NCBI GenBank assembly: GCA_023408815.1
Contig: JAEYJO010000058.1
Coordinates: 87,951-151,950, forward strand
DNA length: 64,000 bases
Direction: 5' to 3'
Origin: Bacillota bacterium
Lineage (GTDB): Bacteria; Bacillota; Clostridia; Lachnospirales; Lachnospiraceae
The stretch's first letter is position 1; every line of letters begins with the position of its first letter. A model generated the notes under the pieces. It did no database searches, had not been told where the DNA came from, and was given only the letters and a program-made list of their open reading frames with translations. This document shows, one piece after another, positions 52,626 through 61,023 of this stretch. Both the position numbers and the translations under genes were made by a program.

Positions 52626-52763
52626 AATTCTTCGGGGTTGGGTGAAACGAGACAGTTCGTCATTCCCTACCGGCGGTAATAGTCCGCGACCCGTTTTGAT
52701 AAATATCGAAGCGGTTGATTTGGTGCAATTCCAAAACCGACAGTAAAGTCTGGATGAGAGAAG
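52626..52763 (+). ncRNA. FMN riboswitch (RFN element)
   Basis: All conserved parts of the RFN element are present in order: TTCGGGG...GGGTGAAA, CCCTACCGGCGGTAATAGTC followed by CGCGACCC, GGTTGATTTGGTGCAATTCC, and ACCGACAGTAAAGTCTGGAT with the closing GAGAGAAG. It binds FMN and here precedes a riboflavin transporter. A terminator hairpin follows at 52826-52854, so control by premature termination is likely. Confidence 0.97.
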
Positions 52764-52783
52764 AAATGTAAGAAGCATATCGA

Positions 52784-52801
52784 ATAACGATTTATCGTTA
52801 T
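52784..52801 (+). other. small palindrome between aptamer and terminator
   Basis: ATAACGA-TTTA-TCGTTAT, a perfect 7-bp stem in the expression platform, possibly part of an alternative structure. Confidence 0.4.
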
Positions 52802-52825
52802 GAGAATGGATATTACAGATCATTA

Positions 52826-52854
52826 CCCCGAGTCATTACGATTCGGGGTTTTTT
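52826..52854 (+). terminator. riboswitch-controlled terminator
   Basis: Nine-pair stem CCCCGAGTC / GATTCGGGG (one G-T), loop ATTAC, then six T. It lies 63 bases after the aptamer and 196 bases before ribU. Confidence 0.88.
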
Positions 52855-53049
52855 ATGTCATAGGAAAGTACTCCTATCACATAAAAACAGCCGCGCGCGG
52901 AACAAAAGCTGTGCTGCCAAAGTACTTGGCTGCGAGAGTGAGCGGAGCACACTTTTGTTCTGAGAAGATAATTTTTGGCTGGAAGAATTTTCCCTACGAA
53001 CCCGGTGCAGACTAATAATAGAAAGCTGTGCTGATTTTAGGAGGAAGAA
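52855..53049 (+). other. structured leader between terminator and ribU
   Basis: This 195-base stretch has no gene but strong pairing. GAACAAAAG-C-TGTGCT (52900-52915) pairs with AGCACA-CTTTTGTTC (52946-52960), 15 pairs with one bulge. Inside it GCCAA (52916-52920) pairs with TTGGC (52926-52930). ATAGGA/TCCTAT forms another small hairpin near the start. It ends in AGGAGGAAGAA before ATG 53050. Confidence 0.55.
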
Positions 53050-53808
53050 ATGAAAGAGTTAATGACTGCAGTAACTGAAAACCTGATTTTTGTGGCAGAA
53101 TTTCTTGGCATTGTAGCGATTATGTTTGCACTGGCCTATGCTTATGAAAAGCTGATGATGAAGAAAAGCGGCGATAAGGGACGCATCTTCTCTACCCGGA
53201 AGGTATCTATGATAGGTATGTTCTCGGCAATCGCCGTAATACTTATGCTTTTGGAAATCCCTCTGTTCTTCGCGCCGGGCTTTTATAAGCTGGATTTCAG
53301 CGAGATTCCGGTACTGATAGGCGCTTTTGCGTTCGGACCTATGGCGGGAGTGACCATCGAATTCTGTAAAATATTGCTGGAGCTTTTATTGAAGGGAACG
53401 ACTACGGCGTTTGTGGGAGAACTTGCTAATTTCATTATCGGATGCAGCTTCGTGCTTCCCGCTTCTATCATTTACCTGCATAGGAAGACGAAGAAAATGG
53501 CGCTTATCGGTTCCGTAACAGGTACCATATGTATGACGATTTTTGGTACGGCGTTCAACGCTATTTATCTGCTTCCCAAATTCGCACAGCTATACGGAAT
53601 GCCGTTAGATGCCATCGTACAGATGGGAACAGTGGTAAATCCTGCTATTAACAGCGTTACCACCCTCGTGATATTTGCAGTAGCGCCATTGAATATCATA
53701 AAGGGAGCCAGTGTATCTGCGGTGACGGTACTTATTTATAAAAAACTCAGTCCTATTTTAAAGGAAGGTCATAGGAAGACTGAAATAAAAAAAGCAACGA
53801 AAATATAA
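53050..53808 (+). CDS. ribU: riboflavin ECF transporter S component
   Basis: Substrate-binding membrane subunit of the energy-coupling factor riboflavin importer, 252 residues with six helices. The segment MIGMFSAIAVILMLLEIPLFFAPGFYKLDFSEIPVLIGAF is typical of RibU, and the loop KLDFSEIPVLIGAFAFGPMAG contacts riboflavin in the family. An FMN riboswitch upstream makes the substrate call firm. The ATPases and EcfT are not in the window. An extra N-terminal helix of about 25 residues precedes the usual S-component start, and the C-terminus is basic. Confidence 0.93.
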   Translation: MKELMTAVTENLIFVAEFLGIVAIMFALAYAYEKLMMKKSGDKGRIFSTRKVSMIGMFSAIAVILMLLEIPLFFAPGFYKLDFSEIPVLIGAFAFGPMAGVTIEFCKILLELLLKGTTTAFVGELANFIIGCSFVLPASIIYLHRKTKKMALIGSVTGTICMTIFGTAFNAIYLLPKFAQLYGMPLDAIVQMGTVVNPAINSVTTLVIFAVAPLNIIKGASVSAVTVLIYKKLSPILKEGHRKTEIKKATKI

Positions 53809-53898
53809 TGATACTTACGGATTGTTACGTACTTTGTGCTTCCACAATCCTAAAAACATTTAAAATCCACCCTGTACGGGCTGCTTTCTCATGTTTTC

Positions 53899-53961
53899 GG
53901 GACAAAAAGTCATGTTTTTTCATGCAGCATGAAATATATGACCTTTTGTCCCTGGTATCAT
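53899..53961. repeat. hairpin repeat family 2, copy 2
   Basis: GGGACAAAAAG (53899-53909) pairs with CTTTTGTCCC (53943-53952), with the inner TTTCATGC/GCATGAAA hairpin and the shared tail TGGTATCAT (53953-53961). Relative to copy 1 (26820-26891) the stem has a double compensatory change. It lies after ribU and before the terminator at 53981. Confidence 0.7.
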
Positions 53962-53980
53962 GTAATAAAATAATTGAAGA
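53962..53980. other. short gap after repeat copy 2
   Basis: AT-rich, nothing recognised. Confidence 0.5.
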
Positions 53981-54035
53981 AAAGTCCCCCGTTGTTTCGT
54001 TATATATTAATGAATAAGAAACGACGGGGGGCTTT
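53981..54035. terminator. bidirectional terminator after ribU
   Basis: CCCCCGTTGTTTC (53986-53998) pairs with GAAACGACGGGGG (54018-54030) with one G-T, and flanking AAAG/CTTT extends the stem. The loop is AT-rich; the T-run is short. Confidence 0.6.
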
Positions 54036-54117
54036 GTATATGAATGTTTAGAAAAATTTAAGGTTATTGGTGTGGTATTATTGAAAATATAAATTATAAT
54101 TAAAAGGTAAATTATAG

Positions 54118-54172
54118 TTGACAAATAGTATAAAATAGATTATTGTATTAGACGAGTAATACAGTAATACAA
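54118..54172 (+). promoter_or_regulatory. promoter and operator-like repeats of the efflux operon
   Basis: -35 TTGACA at 54118-54123, 17-base spacer, -10 TATTGT at 54141-54146. TTGTATTA (54143-54150) forms inverted repeats with TAATACA (54157-54163) and TAATACAA (54165-54172), covering the -10 box and start site, where a repressor would act. No regulator gene is adjacent. Confidence 0.55.
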
Positions 54173-54199
54173 AACTGTGTTTTTGCAGGAGGGTAATGA

Positions 54200-54892
54200 A
54201 TGAGTGCATTGGTTGACATTCGGGATATGTGTAAGGTGTATAATCCTGGAGAGAATGAAGTAAGAGCACTTGACCATGTGAATCTGACCATCAACGAGAA
54301 TGAGTTTGTTGCAATTATCGGGCAGTCGGGCTCGGGAAAATCTACGTTGATGAATATGCTGGGGTGTCTGGATATACCTACCAGCGGAAGTTATTTTTTG
54401 CATGATCAGGATGTATCGCATTTGAGCGACGACGAGCTTTCCGATATCAGAAATAAAGAAATCGGCTTTATTTTTCAAGGATTTAATCTAATACAGAATT
54501 TAACAGCAATAGAGAACGTGGAGCTGCCGCTGATTTATAGAGGAGTATCCAAGAAAGAAAGGACGAGAATGTCGGAGACTGCGCTTCAGAAGGTAGGGTT
54601 GGAGAATCGTAAGACGCACAAGCCTTCGGAGATGTCCGGCGGACAGCAGCAGAGGGTAGCCATAGCGAGAGCGATTGCTCAGGCGCCTCCGGTGGTGCTG
54701 GCCGATGAGCCTACCGGTAACCTGGATTCCGCTTCCAGTAAGGAGATTATGGAGATTCTGAAAGGCCTTCATGCAGAAGGGCGCACGATAATCCTGATTA
54801 CTCATGATAACGATATTGCGGCGCAGGCAGAACGCGTTATAAAAATAATGGACGGATCGATTGTTCATGATTCTGCGGAGGAAAATGAGTAA
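54200..54892 (+). CDS. ABC transporter ATP-binding protein, MacB/LolD type
   Basis: Nucleotide-binding protein of 230 residues: Walker A IGQSGSGKSTLMN, the MSGGQQQRVAIARA signature and Walker B VVLADEPTGNLDS are all intact, as is the H-loop in ILITHDNDIA. The N-terminal LVDIRDMCKVYNPGENEVRALD is typical of the MacB/LolD subfamily that powers FtsX-type permeases. It is followed by a membrane-fusion protein and such a permease, so the three form one export or peptide-resistance system. Confidence 0.95.
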   Translation: MSALVDIRDMCKVYNPGENEVRALDHVNLTINENEFVAIIGQSGSGKSTLMNMLGCLDIPTSGSYFLHDQDVSHLSDDELSDIRNKEIGFIFQGFNLIQNLTAIENVELPLIYRGVSKKERTRMSETALQKVGLENRKTHKPSEMSGGQQQRVAIARAIAQAPPVVLADEPTGNLDSASSKEIMEILKGLHAEGRTIILITHDNDIAAQAERVIKIMDGSIVHDSAEENE

Positions 54893-54973
54893 AGTACACT
54901 CATTGAGCAGAAAACACTCGTTGGGCAAGAAACATGCATAGAGAGAATTAAGAAGAGGGAGAATGTTATAACA

Positions 54974-56647
54974 ATGAAGCTGGAAGAAAATAAGGACTTG
55001 ACTAAGAAGCAGGAAAAAGAACAGAAGAAATCAGATAAGACAGAGAAGAAGAAAAATAAGACTCCCAAGGACGTGGAGAAGACTGAAAAAAAGACTCTCA
55101 TGGATGCGGAGGAGAAGACCGAAAAAATAACTCCCATGAATGAGGAGGAGAAGATTGAAGAAAAGGCTCCTATGAATGAGGAGGAGAAGACCGAAAATAG
55201 GCCTTCAATGAATGTGGCTGCAAAGAAGAAAAATAAGACTCCTATGGATGCGGCAAAAAAGAAGAAAATAATTAAGCGAAGCATCCTGGGCGGCGTTGCG
55301 GGTGTTTTCATACTTTTTATCGTTATATCAAATATTGCGGCAGCAAATACAAAGCCTGTAGTGTACACGGCGCAGGTATCCAAGGGTGACATCGAACAGA
55401 TGTTGAGCACCAGCGGAACAGTAACTTCCGGGGAGACGAAGACTTACTTTACCCCTATCAGCGTGAAGGTTGGCGAGATTAATGTTGTGGCGGGAGGAAC
55501 CGTACAGAAGGGCGAGCCGATCATTACATACGATGAAACAGCACTTACCAACGAGAAGAAGACAACGGAGCTTAAGCTGCAGGCCAATGAAGGAAGCTAT
55601 AACAATTCCATGCAAAAGAACAATGAAAGCCTTGGCGATTTGGGCGAAGCGAATGTGAACCTCGATGTATTGGAGCAGCAGATTACCGACATCGATAATT
55701 ATATCAAGGAGCTTCAGAAAAAAGTGGATGATAAGAAAGCCGCTCTGGCTTATGAAGGCTCTCTGCTTCAAATATCGCTCATCGATTGGGCCGACAAGCC
55801 GGATTCCGACGAATATGAGAATCTTCAGAAGCTTGTCCAGACCAACAATTACGAGCAGACCAATAATAAGGACATTCGTGCTTGGCAGGATGAAATTACC
55901 AAATATACGGAGATGCTCAATAACTGCAAAGAGTACAAATCCGAGATGAAATCCCAGAAGCTTTCGGCGGACGGTACGAAGCTGAATGAGGGCGGTAAAG
56001 AGGAGATTGAGGCTAATACAGAGATACAGAGCATCAGTTCCCAGACCACGCTGGATTCCATTAATGAGGTTGAGAACGGTGTATTGGCGGAATTTAACGG
56101 GGTTGTAACCGAGATGAACGTGGTAGAAGGTGCGACACCTGCCGTAGGTACGCAGTTATTCAAACTGGAAAGCACGGATGATGTAAAAGTAAATATAGAA
56201 GTGACGAAATATGATCTGGAAAAGCTCTCCGCAGGACAGAAGGCAGTAGTTACCATTGCAGGCAGCAAATACGATGGTGAAGTGAGCAAGATCAATAAGA
56301 TGGCGACGAAGAACACCAGCGGCGCTGCAGTAGTAAGTGCAGACATAAAGATTCTGAATCCCGATGAAAAGATATTCCTCGGAGTAGAGGCCAAGATTGC
56401 AGTCAATACGGCGAAGGTGGAGCAGACTTTGATCGTTCCCGCCGGTGCGGTGAACACGGACGTAGACGGAGATTTCGTATATGCGGTAGAGAACGGCTTT
56501 GTCGTTAGAAAACCTGTAACCACGGGTATTTCGGATGGAATGAATATAGAAATTACGGAAGGCCTGCAGGAAGGCGCACAGGTGATGACCGAGGTGTCTT
56601 CGGGAATTACAGAGGGAATGGCAGTATCAGCGGTACCGCAACAATAA
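54974..56647 (+). CDS. MacA-like membrane fusion protein with repetitive N-terminus
   Basis: Adaptor of 557 residues linking the ABC ATPase/permease to an extracellular channel or substrate. Residues 1-100 are cytoplasmic, highly charged and repetitive: about six units of 12-13 residues such as TPMNEEEKIEEK and TPMDAAKKKK. A membrane helix follows (about 103-124), then the HlyD/RND-type barrel-sandwich (PVVYTAQVSKGDIEQML), a long coiled coil (about 205-345), a return strand with GVVTEMNVVEGATPAVGTQL, and a beta barrel. Gram-positive adaptors are usually shorter at the N-terminus. The start has GGGAG 11 bases upstream. Confidence 0.85.
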   Translation: MKLEENKDLTKKQEKEQKKSDKTEKKKNKTPKDVEKTEKKTLMDAEEKTEKITPMNEEEKIEEKAPMNEEEKTENRPSMNVAAKKKNKTPMDAAKKKKIIKRSILGGVAGVFILFIVISNIAAANTKPVVYTAQVSKGDIEQMLSTSGTVTSGETKTYFTPISVKVGEINVVAGGTVQKGEPIITYDETALTNEKKTTELKLQANEGSYNNSMQKNNESLGDLGEANVNLDVLEQQITDIDNYIKELQKKVDDKKAALAYEGSLLQISLIDWADKPDSDEYENLQKLVQTNNYEQTNNKDIRAWQDEITKYTEMLNNCKEYKSEMKSQKLSADGTKLNEGGKEEIEANTEIQSISSQTTLDSINEVENGVLAEFNGVVTEMNVVEGATPAVGTQLFKLESTDDVKVNIEVTKYDLEKLSAGQKAVVTIAGSKYDGEVSKINKMATKNTSGAAVVSADIKILNPDEKIFLGVEAKIAVNTAKVEQTLIVPAGAVNTDVDGDFVYAVENGFVVRKPVTTGISDGMNIEITEGLQEGAQVMTEVSSGITEGMAVSAVPQQ

Positions 56648-56659
56648 AGGAGAGCGAAG

Positions 56660-57877
56660 ATGACACAGGTATTGGAATATGTTAAGATTGCTCTCATGAA
56701 TATCAAGAGCAATAAAGGCCGCTCTTTCCTTACGATGCTCGGTATTATCATAGGTATCTCTTCGGTTATCATGGTCATGGCCATCGGTAACGGAGTAAGA
56801 GGGCAGGTAAATGAGGAACTGGAAAGCATAGGAGGCGGACAGATCGCGGTTTATGTGGACAGTTCGAAGAAGGAAACGACGGTCGCTTTCACTCAGGATG
56901 ATTTCGACTTGATCATGAACGAGGTGGCTCATGTAAAGGCGGTAACAGCCAGCTACAACGCTTATGGAACGGCGGAAGGACCTAAGGGAGATTTCGACGC
57001 CACCCTTTCAGGAGGGAATGAAGGTTTACAGTACGCTTCTTCCGACCCGATAGTCAAGGGAAAGTATTTTTCCAGGGGGGACGCGGAAGGCGGAAATAAA
57101 GTGTGCGTCATAACGGAGAACAGCGCAATTGCTCTATTTGGTACGACGGATGTTATAGGAATGAGCTTCGACGTGACACTGTATGGAATTACACAGGAGC
57201 TTACCATTGTGGGAATCAGACAGGATAATGCCTCCAGCCTTGTAAATATGATGATGGGTGAACCCTCCATTCAGGTAGAGGTTCCGCTGACAGTGTTAGG
57301 CTATAATTTCGGCTATTGGATAGAAGATTTCGAGCAGTTCTATATTATAGCGGATGGCTCGGAATATTCCTCTGATATAGCGAAGGAAGCGGTGAACATA
57401 TTGGAAAATAAGTACAATGTGCGCGGCGAAAGCCAGATTTTAGTACAGAGTTTTACGGATGTAAGTGCACAGTTCGACAGCATTCTAAGCATCATAACCT
57501 TATTTATTTCCTTCGTGGCGGCAATTTCACTTCTGGTAGGCGGTATCGGAGTTATGAATATCATGTTGGTATCCGTAACAGAACGTACGAGAGAAATCGG
57601 TATAAGAAAAGCCCTGGGTGCGAGAACCGGTTCCATTCTTCTTCAATTTTTGGCAGAAGCGGGAATTATCACGCTAATGGGAGGTTTGATCGGTATCATG
57701 TTAGGAATACTTGGAGCGAACGTGGTTTGCGCGATTGCCGGAGTAACAGCGAAAACTCAAGTATCTACAATTCTGGGAGCGACCATATTCTCCTCGGCAG
57801 TAGGTATTTTCTTCGGAATCTATCCGGCGAGAAAGGCGGCGAAGTTAAGCCCTATAGAAGCGCTGCGCCACGAATAA
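56660..57877 (+). CDS. ABC transporter permease, MacB/FtsX type
   Basis: Permease of 405 residues with one N-terminal helix (about 17-43), a large outward periplasmic-core domain (about 44-275) and three C-terminal helices with the FtsX core, including GGIGVMNIMLVSVTERTREIGIRKALGAR. This one-plus-three layout defines MacB-type proteins that push substrate by mechanotransmission and do not move it through a channel. It sits 12 bases after the adaptor and completes the three-gene operon. Likely roles are antimicrobial peptide resistance or lipoprotein/toxin export. Confidence 0.93.
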   Translation: MTQVLEYVKIALMNIKSNKGRSFLTMLGIIIGISSVIMVMAIGNGVRGQVNEELESIGGGQIAVYVDSSKKETTVAFTQDDFDLIMNEVAHVKAVTASYNAYGTAEGPKGDFDATLSGGNEGLQYASSDPIVKGKYFSRGDAEGGNKVCVITENSAIALFGTTDVIGMSFDVTLYGITQELTIVGIRQDNASSLVNMMMGEPSIQVEVPLTVLGYNFGYWIEDFEQFYIIADGSEYSSDIAKEAVNILENKYNVRGESQILVQSFTDVSAQFDSILSIITLFISFVAAISLLVGGIGVMNIMLVSVTERTREIGIRKALGARTGSILLQFLAEAGIITLMGGLIGIMLGILGANVVCAIAGVTAKTQVSTILGATIFSSAVGIFFGIYPARKAAKLSPIEALRHE

Positions 57878-57895
57878 CGGAGATAGGATAAGGGC

Positions 57896-57923
57896 TTGCA
57901 CTTTAAGAGATTTTGGGTATAAT
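57896..57923 (+). promoter_or_regulatory. promoter before tsaE
   Basis: -35 TTGCAC at 57896-57901, 16-base spacer, perfect -10 TATAAT at 57918-57923. Confidence 0.65.
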
Positions 57924-57940
57924 AAAATAATGAATGGTAA

Positions 57941-57967
57941 GGCACCTGCCATAGCAGGTGTCTTTTT
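57941..57967 (+). terminator. terminator or attenuator between the efflux operon and tsaE
   Basis: GGCACCTGC pairs with GCAGGTGTC (9 pairs including one G-T) and is followed by TTTTT. It begins about 11 bases after the predicted tsaE start site, so it would end a very short transcript unless bypassed. Confidence 0.65.
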
Positions 57968-57996
57968 AAGTAATAGGAAGGTGCAGGGGTATTTAG

Positions 57997-58437
57997 ATGA
58001 AAGTGGATTCGTTCAGTGCGAAGGAGACCTTTGCTCTTGGGCAGCAGATAGGAGAAACGGCGAGGCCGGGGGCAATCTATACCTTGATTGGTGATTTGGG
58101 GGCAGGCAAGACCGTTTTTACCCAAGGAGTCGCGAAGGGACTGGGGATACAAGAGCCTGTAAACAGTCCGACCTTCACTATTCTGCAGGTATATGAAGAA
58201 GGCAGGCTTCCCTTTTATCATTTCGATGTCTATCGTATCGGCGATGTGGAAGAAATGGATGAAATCGGCTATGAGGATTATTTTTACGGTGACGGCATAT
58301 GTTTTATAGAATGGGCGAACCTTATTGAAGAGATATTGCCGGAGCGCTATAAAGAGATTACGATAAGTAAAGATTTACAGAAAGGCCTGGATTATCGTTT
58401 GATTACAATAGAAGAAAAAGAAAGAAGCATACAATGA
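57997..58437 (+). CDS. tsaE: tRNA threonylcarbamoyladenosine biosynthesis ATPase TsaE
   Basis: ATPase of 146 residues, part of the TsaB-TsaD-TsaE complex that makes N6-threonylcarbamoyladenosine (t6A) in ANN-decoding tRNAs. The P-loop GDLGAGKT is at 32-39, followed by the family motif NSPTFTILQVYE. The YRIGDVEEMDEIGYEDYFYGDGICFIEWA segment is standard. It overlaps the next gene, tsaB, by 4 bases. A promoter and a hairpin precede it. Confidence 0.96.
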   Translation: MKVDSFSAKETFALGQQIGETARPGAIYTLIGDLGAGKTVFTQGVAKGLGIQEPVNSPTFTILQVYEEGRLPFYHFDVYRIGDVEEMDEIGYEDYFYGDGICFIEWANLIEEILPERYKEITISKDLQKGLDYRLITIEEKERSIQ

Positions 58438-59192
58438 AAATATTAGCTTTGGACAGTTCAGGGCTTGTGGCCTCCGTCGCAATAGTAGAGGACGACGACC
58501 TGATTGCGGAATATGACATTCAATACAAAAAGACTCATTCACAGACGCTTTTGCCAATGCTGGATGAAATAAAAAAAATGATAGATTTGGATATGTCTTC
58601 TCTGGATGCGGTGGCTCTTGCCGCAGGACCAGGTTCCTTTACCGGACTTAGAATCGGTTCGGCTACGGCAAAGGGTTTGGGGCTCGCCCTTGGCATACCG
58701 ATTATCGAAATTCCTACCTTAGAAGGTCTGGCGTACAATCTGTATGGAACAAGAGAATATATCTGCCCGATTATGGATGCCAGAAGGGGGCAGGTATATA
58801 CGGGAGTTTACGAATTTGTAAAAAACGAGGATTTGGAGAAAGACGGATACCGGTTGGAAGAGGTGGATCCTCAATGTGCGGTGGGGATTGAGGAAATTGC
58901 CGAAAGGCTGAACCATTTTGGAAGGGAAATCATATTTTTGGGAGACGGCGTACCCGTATTCAGAGAAAGGCTTAAACTTCATATGAAGGTTCCTTATCAC
59001 TTTGCACCGGCACATTTAAACAGGCAGCGGGCTGCGTCAGTAGCGGCGCTTGGCGGCAATTATTATAAAGCTGGTAAAAGCGTGGACCCCAAGGATCATG
59101 CTCCTATCTATCTTCGCCTGTCTCAGGCTGAGAGGGAGCGAAGTGAAAAAGAAAATAAAAATGAAAAAATGAAAATCGTAAATGGCGAATAA
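58434..59192 (+). CDS. tsaB: tRNA threonylcarbamoyladenosine biosynthesis protein TsaB
   Basis: Inactive ASKHA-fold partner of TsaD, 252 residues. The N-terminus MKILALDSSG and the segment AAGPGSFTGLRIGSATAKGLGLAL are hallmarks. TsaB stabilises TsaD in the t6A complex. It starts within the tsaE stop (ATGA) so the two are co-translated. The C-terminus is a Lys/Glu-rich tail (ERERSEKENKNEKMK) of little structure. Confidence 0.95.
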   Translation: MKILALDSSGLVASVAIVEDDDLIAEYDIQYKKTHSQTLLPMLDEIKKMIDLDMSSLDAVALAAGPGSFTGLRIGSATAKGLGLALGIPIIEIPTLEGLAYNLYGTREYICPIMDARRGQVYTGVYEFVKNEDLEKDGYRLEEVDPQCAVGIEEIAERLNHFGREIIFLGDGVPVFRERLKLHMKVPYHFAPAHLNRQRAASVAALGGNYYKAGKSVDPKDHAPIYLRLSQAERERSEKENKNEKMKIVNGE

Positions 59193-59210
59193 GCAAGAGG
59201 GGTTCCTGGA

Positions 59211-59645
59211 TTGATTACAGTAAGACGAATGGAAGAAAAAGATACACTCCGCGCGGAGGAATTGGAAAAAGATAATTTTTCCGAGCCATGGTCACAAAAG
59301 TCTTTTTTAGAGACGATACATTTGAACTATGCCTATTATTTTGTGGCTGAGGAGGATGAATCAGTCATAGGAATTTGCGGACTTAAGAATATCGCCGGAG
59401 AAGGAGAAATCACTAATGTGGTGGTGGACAAAAGCCGAAGGAAACAAGGCATAGCTGAAATGCTCCTGGAGAAAGCATTAAATGAGGGCAAAAAGCATGG
59501 TATCAAAGCGTTCACATTGGAGGTCAGAGCAGGAAATGAACCTGCCATTTGCTTGTATAATAAGTTTGGCTTTGAAAGCGAAGGCATTCGAAAAAATTTT
59601 TACGAAAAACCGAAAGAAGATGCACTGATTATGTGGAAAAGATAG
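59211..59645 (+). CDS. rimI: ribosomal protein S18-alanine N-acetyltransferase
   Basis: GNAT-fold acetyltransferase of 144 residues that acetylates the N-terminal alanine of ribosomal protein S18. The acetyl-CoA loop is in VVDKSRRKQGIAEMLLE (motif R/Q-x-x-G-x-A) and EVRAGNEPAICLYNKFGF is the typical C-terminal segment. TTG 59211 is preceded by AGAGGGG about 10 bases away. Placement after tsaB is a common gene order. Confidence 0.9.
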   Translation: MITVRRMEEKDTLRAEELEKDNFSEPWSQKSFLETIHLNYAYYFVAEEDESVIGICGLKNIAGEGEITNVVVDKSRRKQGIAEMLLEKALNEGKKHGIKAFTLEVRAGNEPAICLYNKFGFESEGIRKNFYEKPKEDALIMWKR

Positions 59646-59744
59646 GAAGAGTGCGAAACAATTACCACTGTTTTTGCTCTATGGATTCATGTATAATTAC
59701 AGATATAGAACGATGGATTTAGTACATCTTGGGAGGATGAGACT

Positions 59745-59993
59745 ATGCGTAAATATCTGGATGATAAAAAGACGGAGCTTTCGGCCGTTATTTGTAATCA
59801 TTGTAAAAAAGAATTATTGGTAGAAAATGGAATTTTAAAAGAAGGCTGCTTGGAAATCAACACTTCTTTTGGATATTTCAGCAAAAAGGACGGGCAAAAT
59901 CACAGCTTCGATTTGTGCGAAGACTGTTACGATGCGATGATTGCCAAGTTCAGAATACCGGTGGATTGTACAGATATTAAGGAATTTTTATGA
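59745..59993 (+). CDS. small zinc-ribbon-like protein, function unknown
   Basis: Protein of 82 residues with CNHC near residue 17 and CEDC near residue 58, a probable zinc ribbon, and a hydrophilic rest (NGILKEGCLEINTSFGYFSKKDG). GGGAGG lies 8 bases before the ATG. It is nested in the rimI-rnz region on the same strand. I do not recognise a named family. Confidence 0.6.
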   Translation: MRKYLDDKKTELSAVICNHCKKELLVENGILKEGCLEINTSFGYFSKKDGQNHSFDLCEDCYDAMIAKFRIPVDCTDIKEFL

Positions 59994-60089
59994 GTGTCTA
60001 TTGAGTGCCTCGCTCTCATTACTCATTAATTGCACTGTCTGGAAAATCGTTGCTCCGATTCTGAACGAGGTGTCAGGATAGGAGTATTC

Positions 60090-61001
60090 ATGTTAGATGT
60101 TTGTTTATTAGGAACAGGAGGAATGATGCCGCTTCCTCATAGATGGCTGACTTCCTTAATGGTAAGGTATAATGGAAAGAGTATATTGATTGATTGCGGG
60201 GAAGGAACGCAGATTGCTATGAAGGAAAAGGGCTGGAGCCCTAAGCCTATCGACATTATCTGTTTTACCCACTATCATGCGGATCATATCAGCGGACTGC
60301 CGGGAATGCTTCTCACTATGGGAAATGCGGAACGGACAGAGCCGCTTCTTTTAGTGGGGCCGAAAGGATTGACCCGCGTAGTGTCGGCGCTGCGGGTAAT
60401 TGCGCCGGAACTGCCTTTTGAAATAGAATGTATGGAGCTGACGGAGCCGGAACAGAGCATCGATCTGGATGGCTTTCGGATAGAAGCTTTTCGTGTCAAT
60501 CACAATGTGATATGCTATGGATACAGCATTGTAATCGAACGCATCGGAAAGTTTCAGCTGGAAAAAGCGATGGGACTTAACATAGACAGAAGGTATTGGA
60601 ATCGCCTGCAAAAAGGAGAATGCGTGGAAGTGGAGGGACAAACCTATACTCCCGATATGGTATTAGGCAGTGCAAGAAAGGGACTCAAAGTAACTTATTG
60701 TACGGATACCAGACCTACAGAAAGTATTGTTCGAAATGCGGTGGGTGCCGACCTTTTTATCTGTGAAGGGATGTACGGAGAACCGGATAAAAAAGAAAAG
60801 GCGAAAGAATATAAGCATATGACCTTTTATGAGGCAGCCGAACTGGCTAAGGAAGCGAATGTAGGGCAGATGTGGCTGACCCATTACAGTCCTTCTCTCG
60901 TGCGGGCGGAGGAATTTATGGATGCCGTAAGAAAGATTTTCCCAAGGGCCGTCGCCGGCAAGGATGGCAAGACCATAGAGCTTATGTTCGAAGAGGATTA
61001 G
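60090..61001 (+). CDS. rnz: ribonuclease Z
   Basis: Metallo-beta-lactamase nuclease of 303 residues that removes the 3' trailer of tRNA precursors. The first metal site HxHxDH is at His61, His63, Asp65, His66 (HYHADH). Later ligands are His in FRVNHNVICYG, Asp in YCTDTRPTES and His near the end in WLTHYSPSL. The start is ATG 60090, with AGGAG upstream; the frame is open from 60030 but lacks that site. The usual RNase Z exosite arm is short, so another MBL nuclease is conceivable though less likely. Confidence 0.87.
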   Translation: MLDVCLLGTGGMMPLPHRWLTSLMVRYNGKSILIDCGEGTQIAMKEKGWSPKPIDIICFTHYHADHISGLPGMLLTMGNAERTEPLLLVGPKGLTRVVSALRVIAPELPFEIECMELTEPEQSIDLDGFRIEAFRVNHNVICYGYSIVIERIGKFQLEKAMGLNIDRRYWNRLQKGECVEVEGQTYTPDMVLGSARKGLKVTYCTDTRPTESIVRNAVGADLFICEGMYGEPDKKEKAKEYKHMTFYEAAELAKEANVGQMWLTHYSPSLVRAEEFMDAVRKIFPRAVAGKDGKTIELMFEED

Positions 61002-61023
61002 AGCCTGAATGAGGAAGGTGTAC

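Noticed and set aside
55849..56829. 326-residue open frame antisense to the efflux adaptor and permease
   Set aside because: Opposes two recognised genes and its composition mirrors them in the complementary frame.
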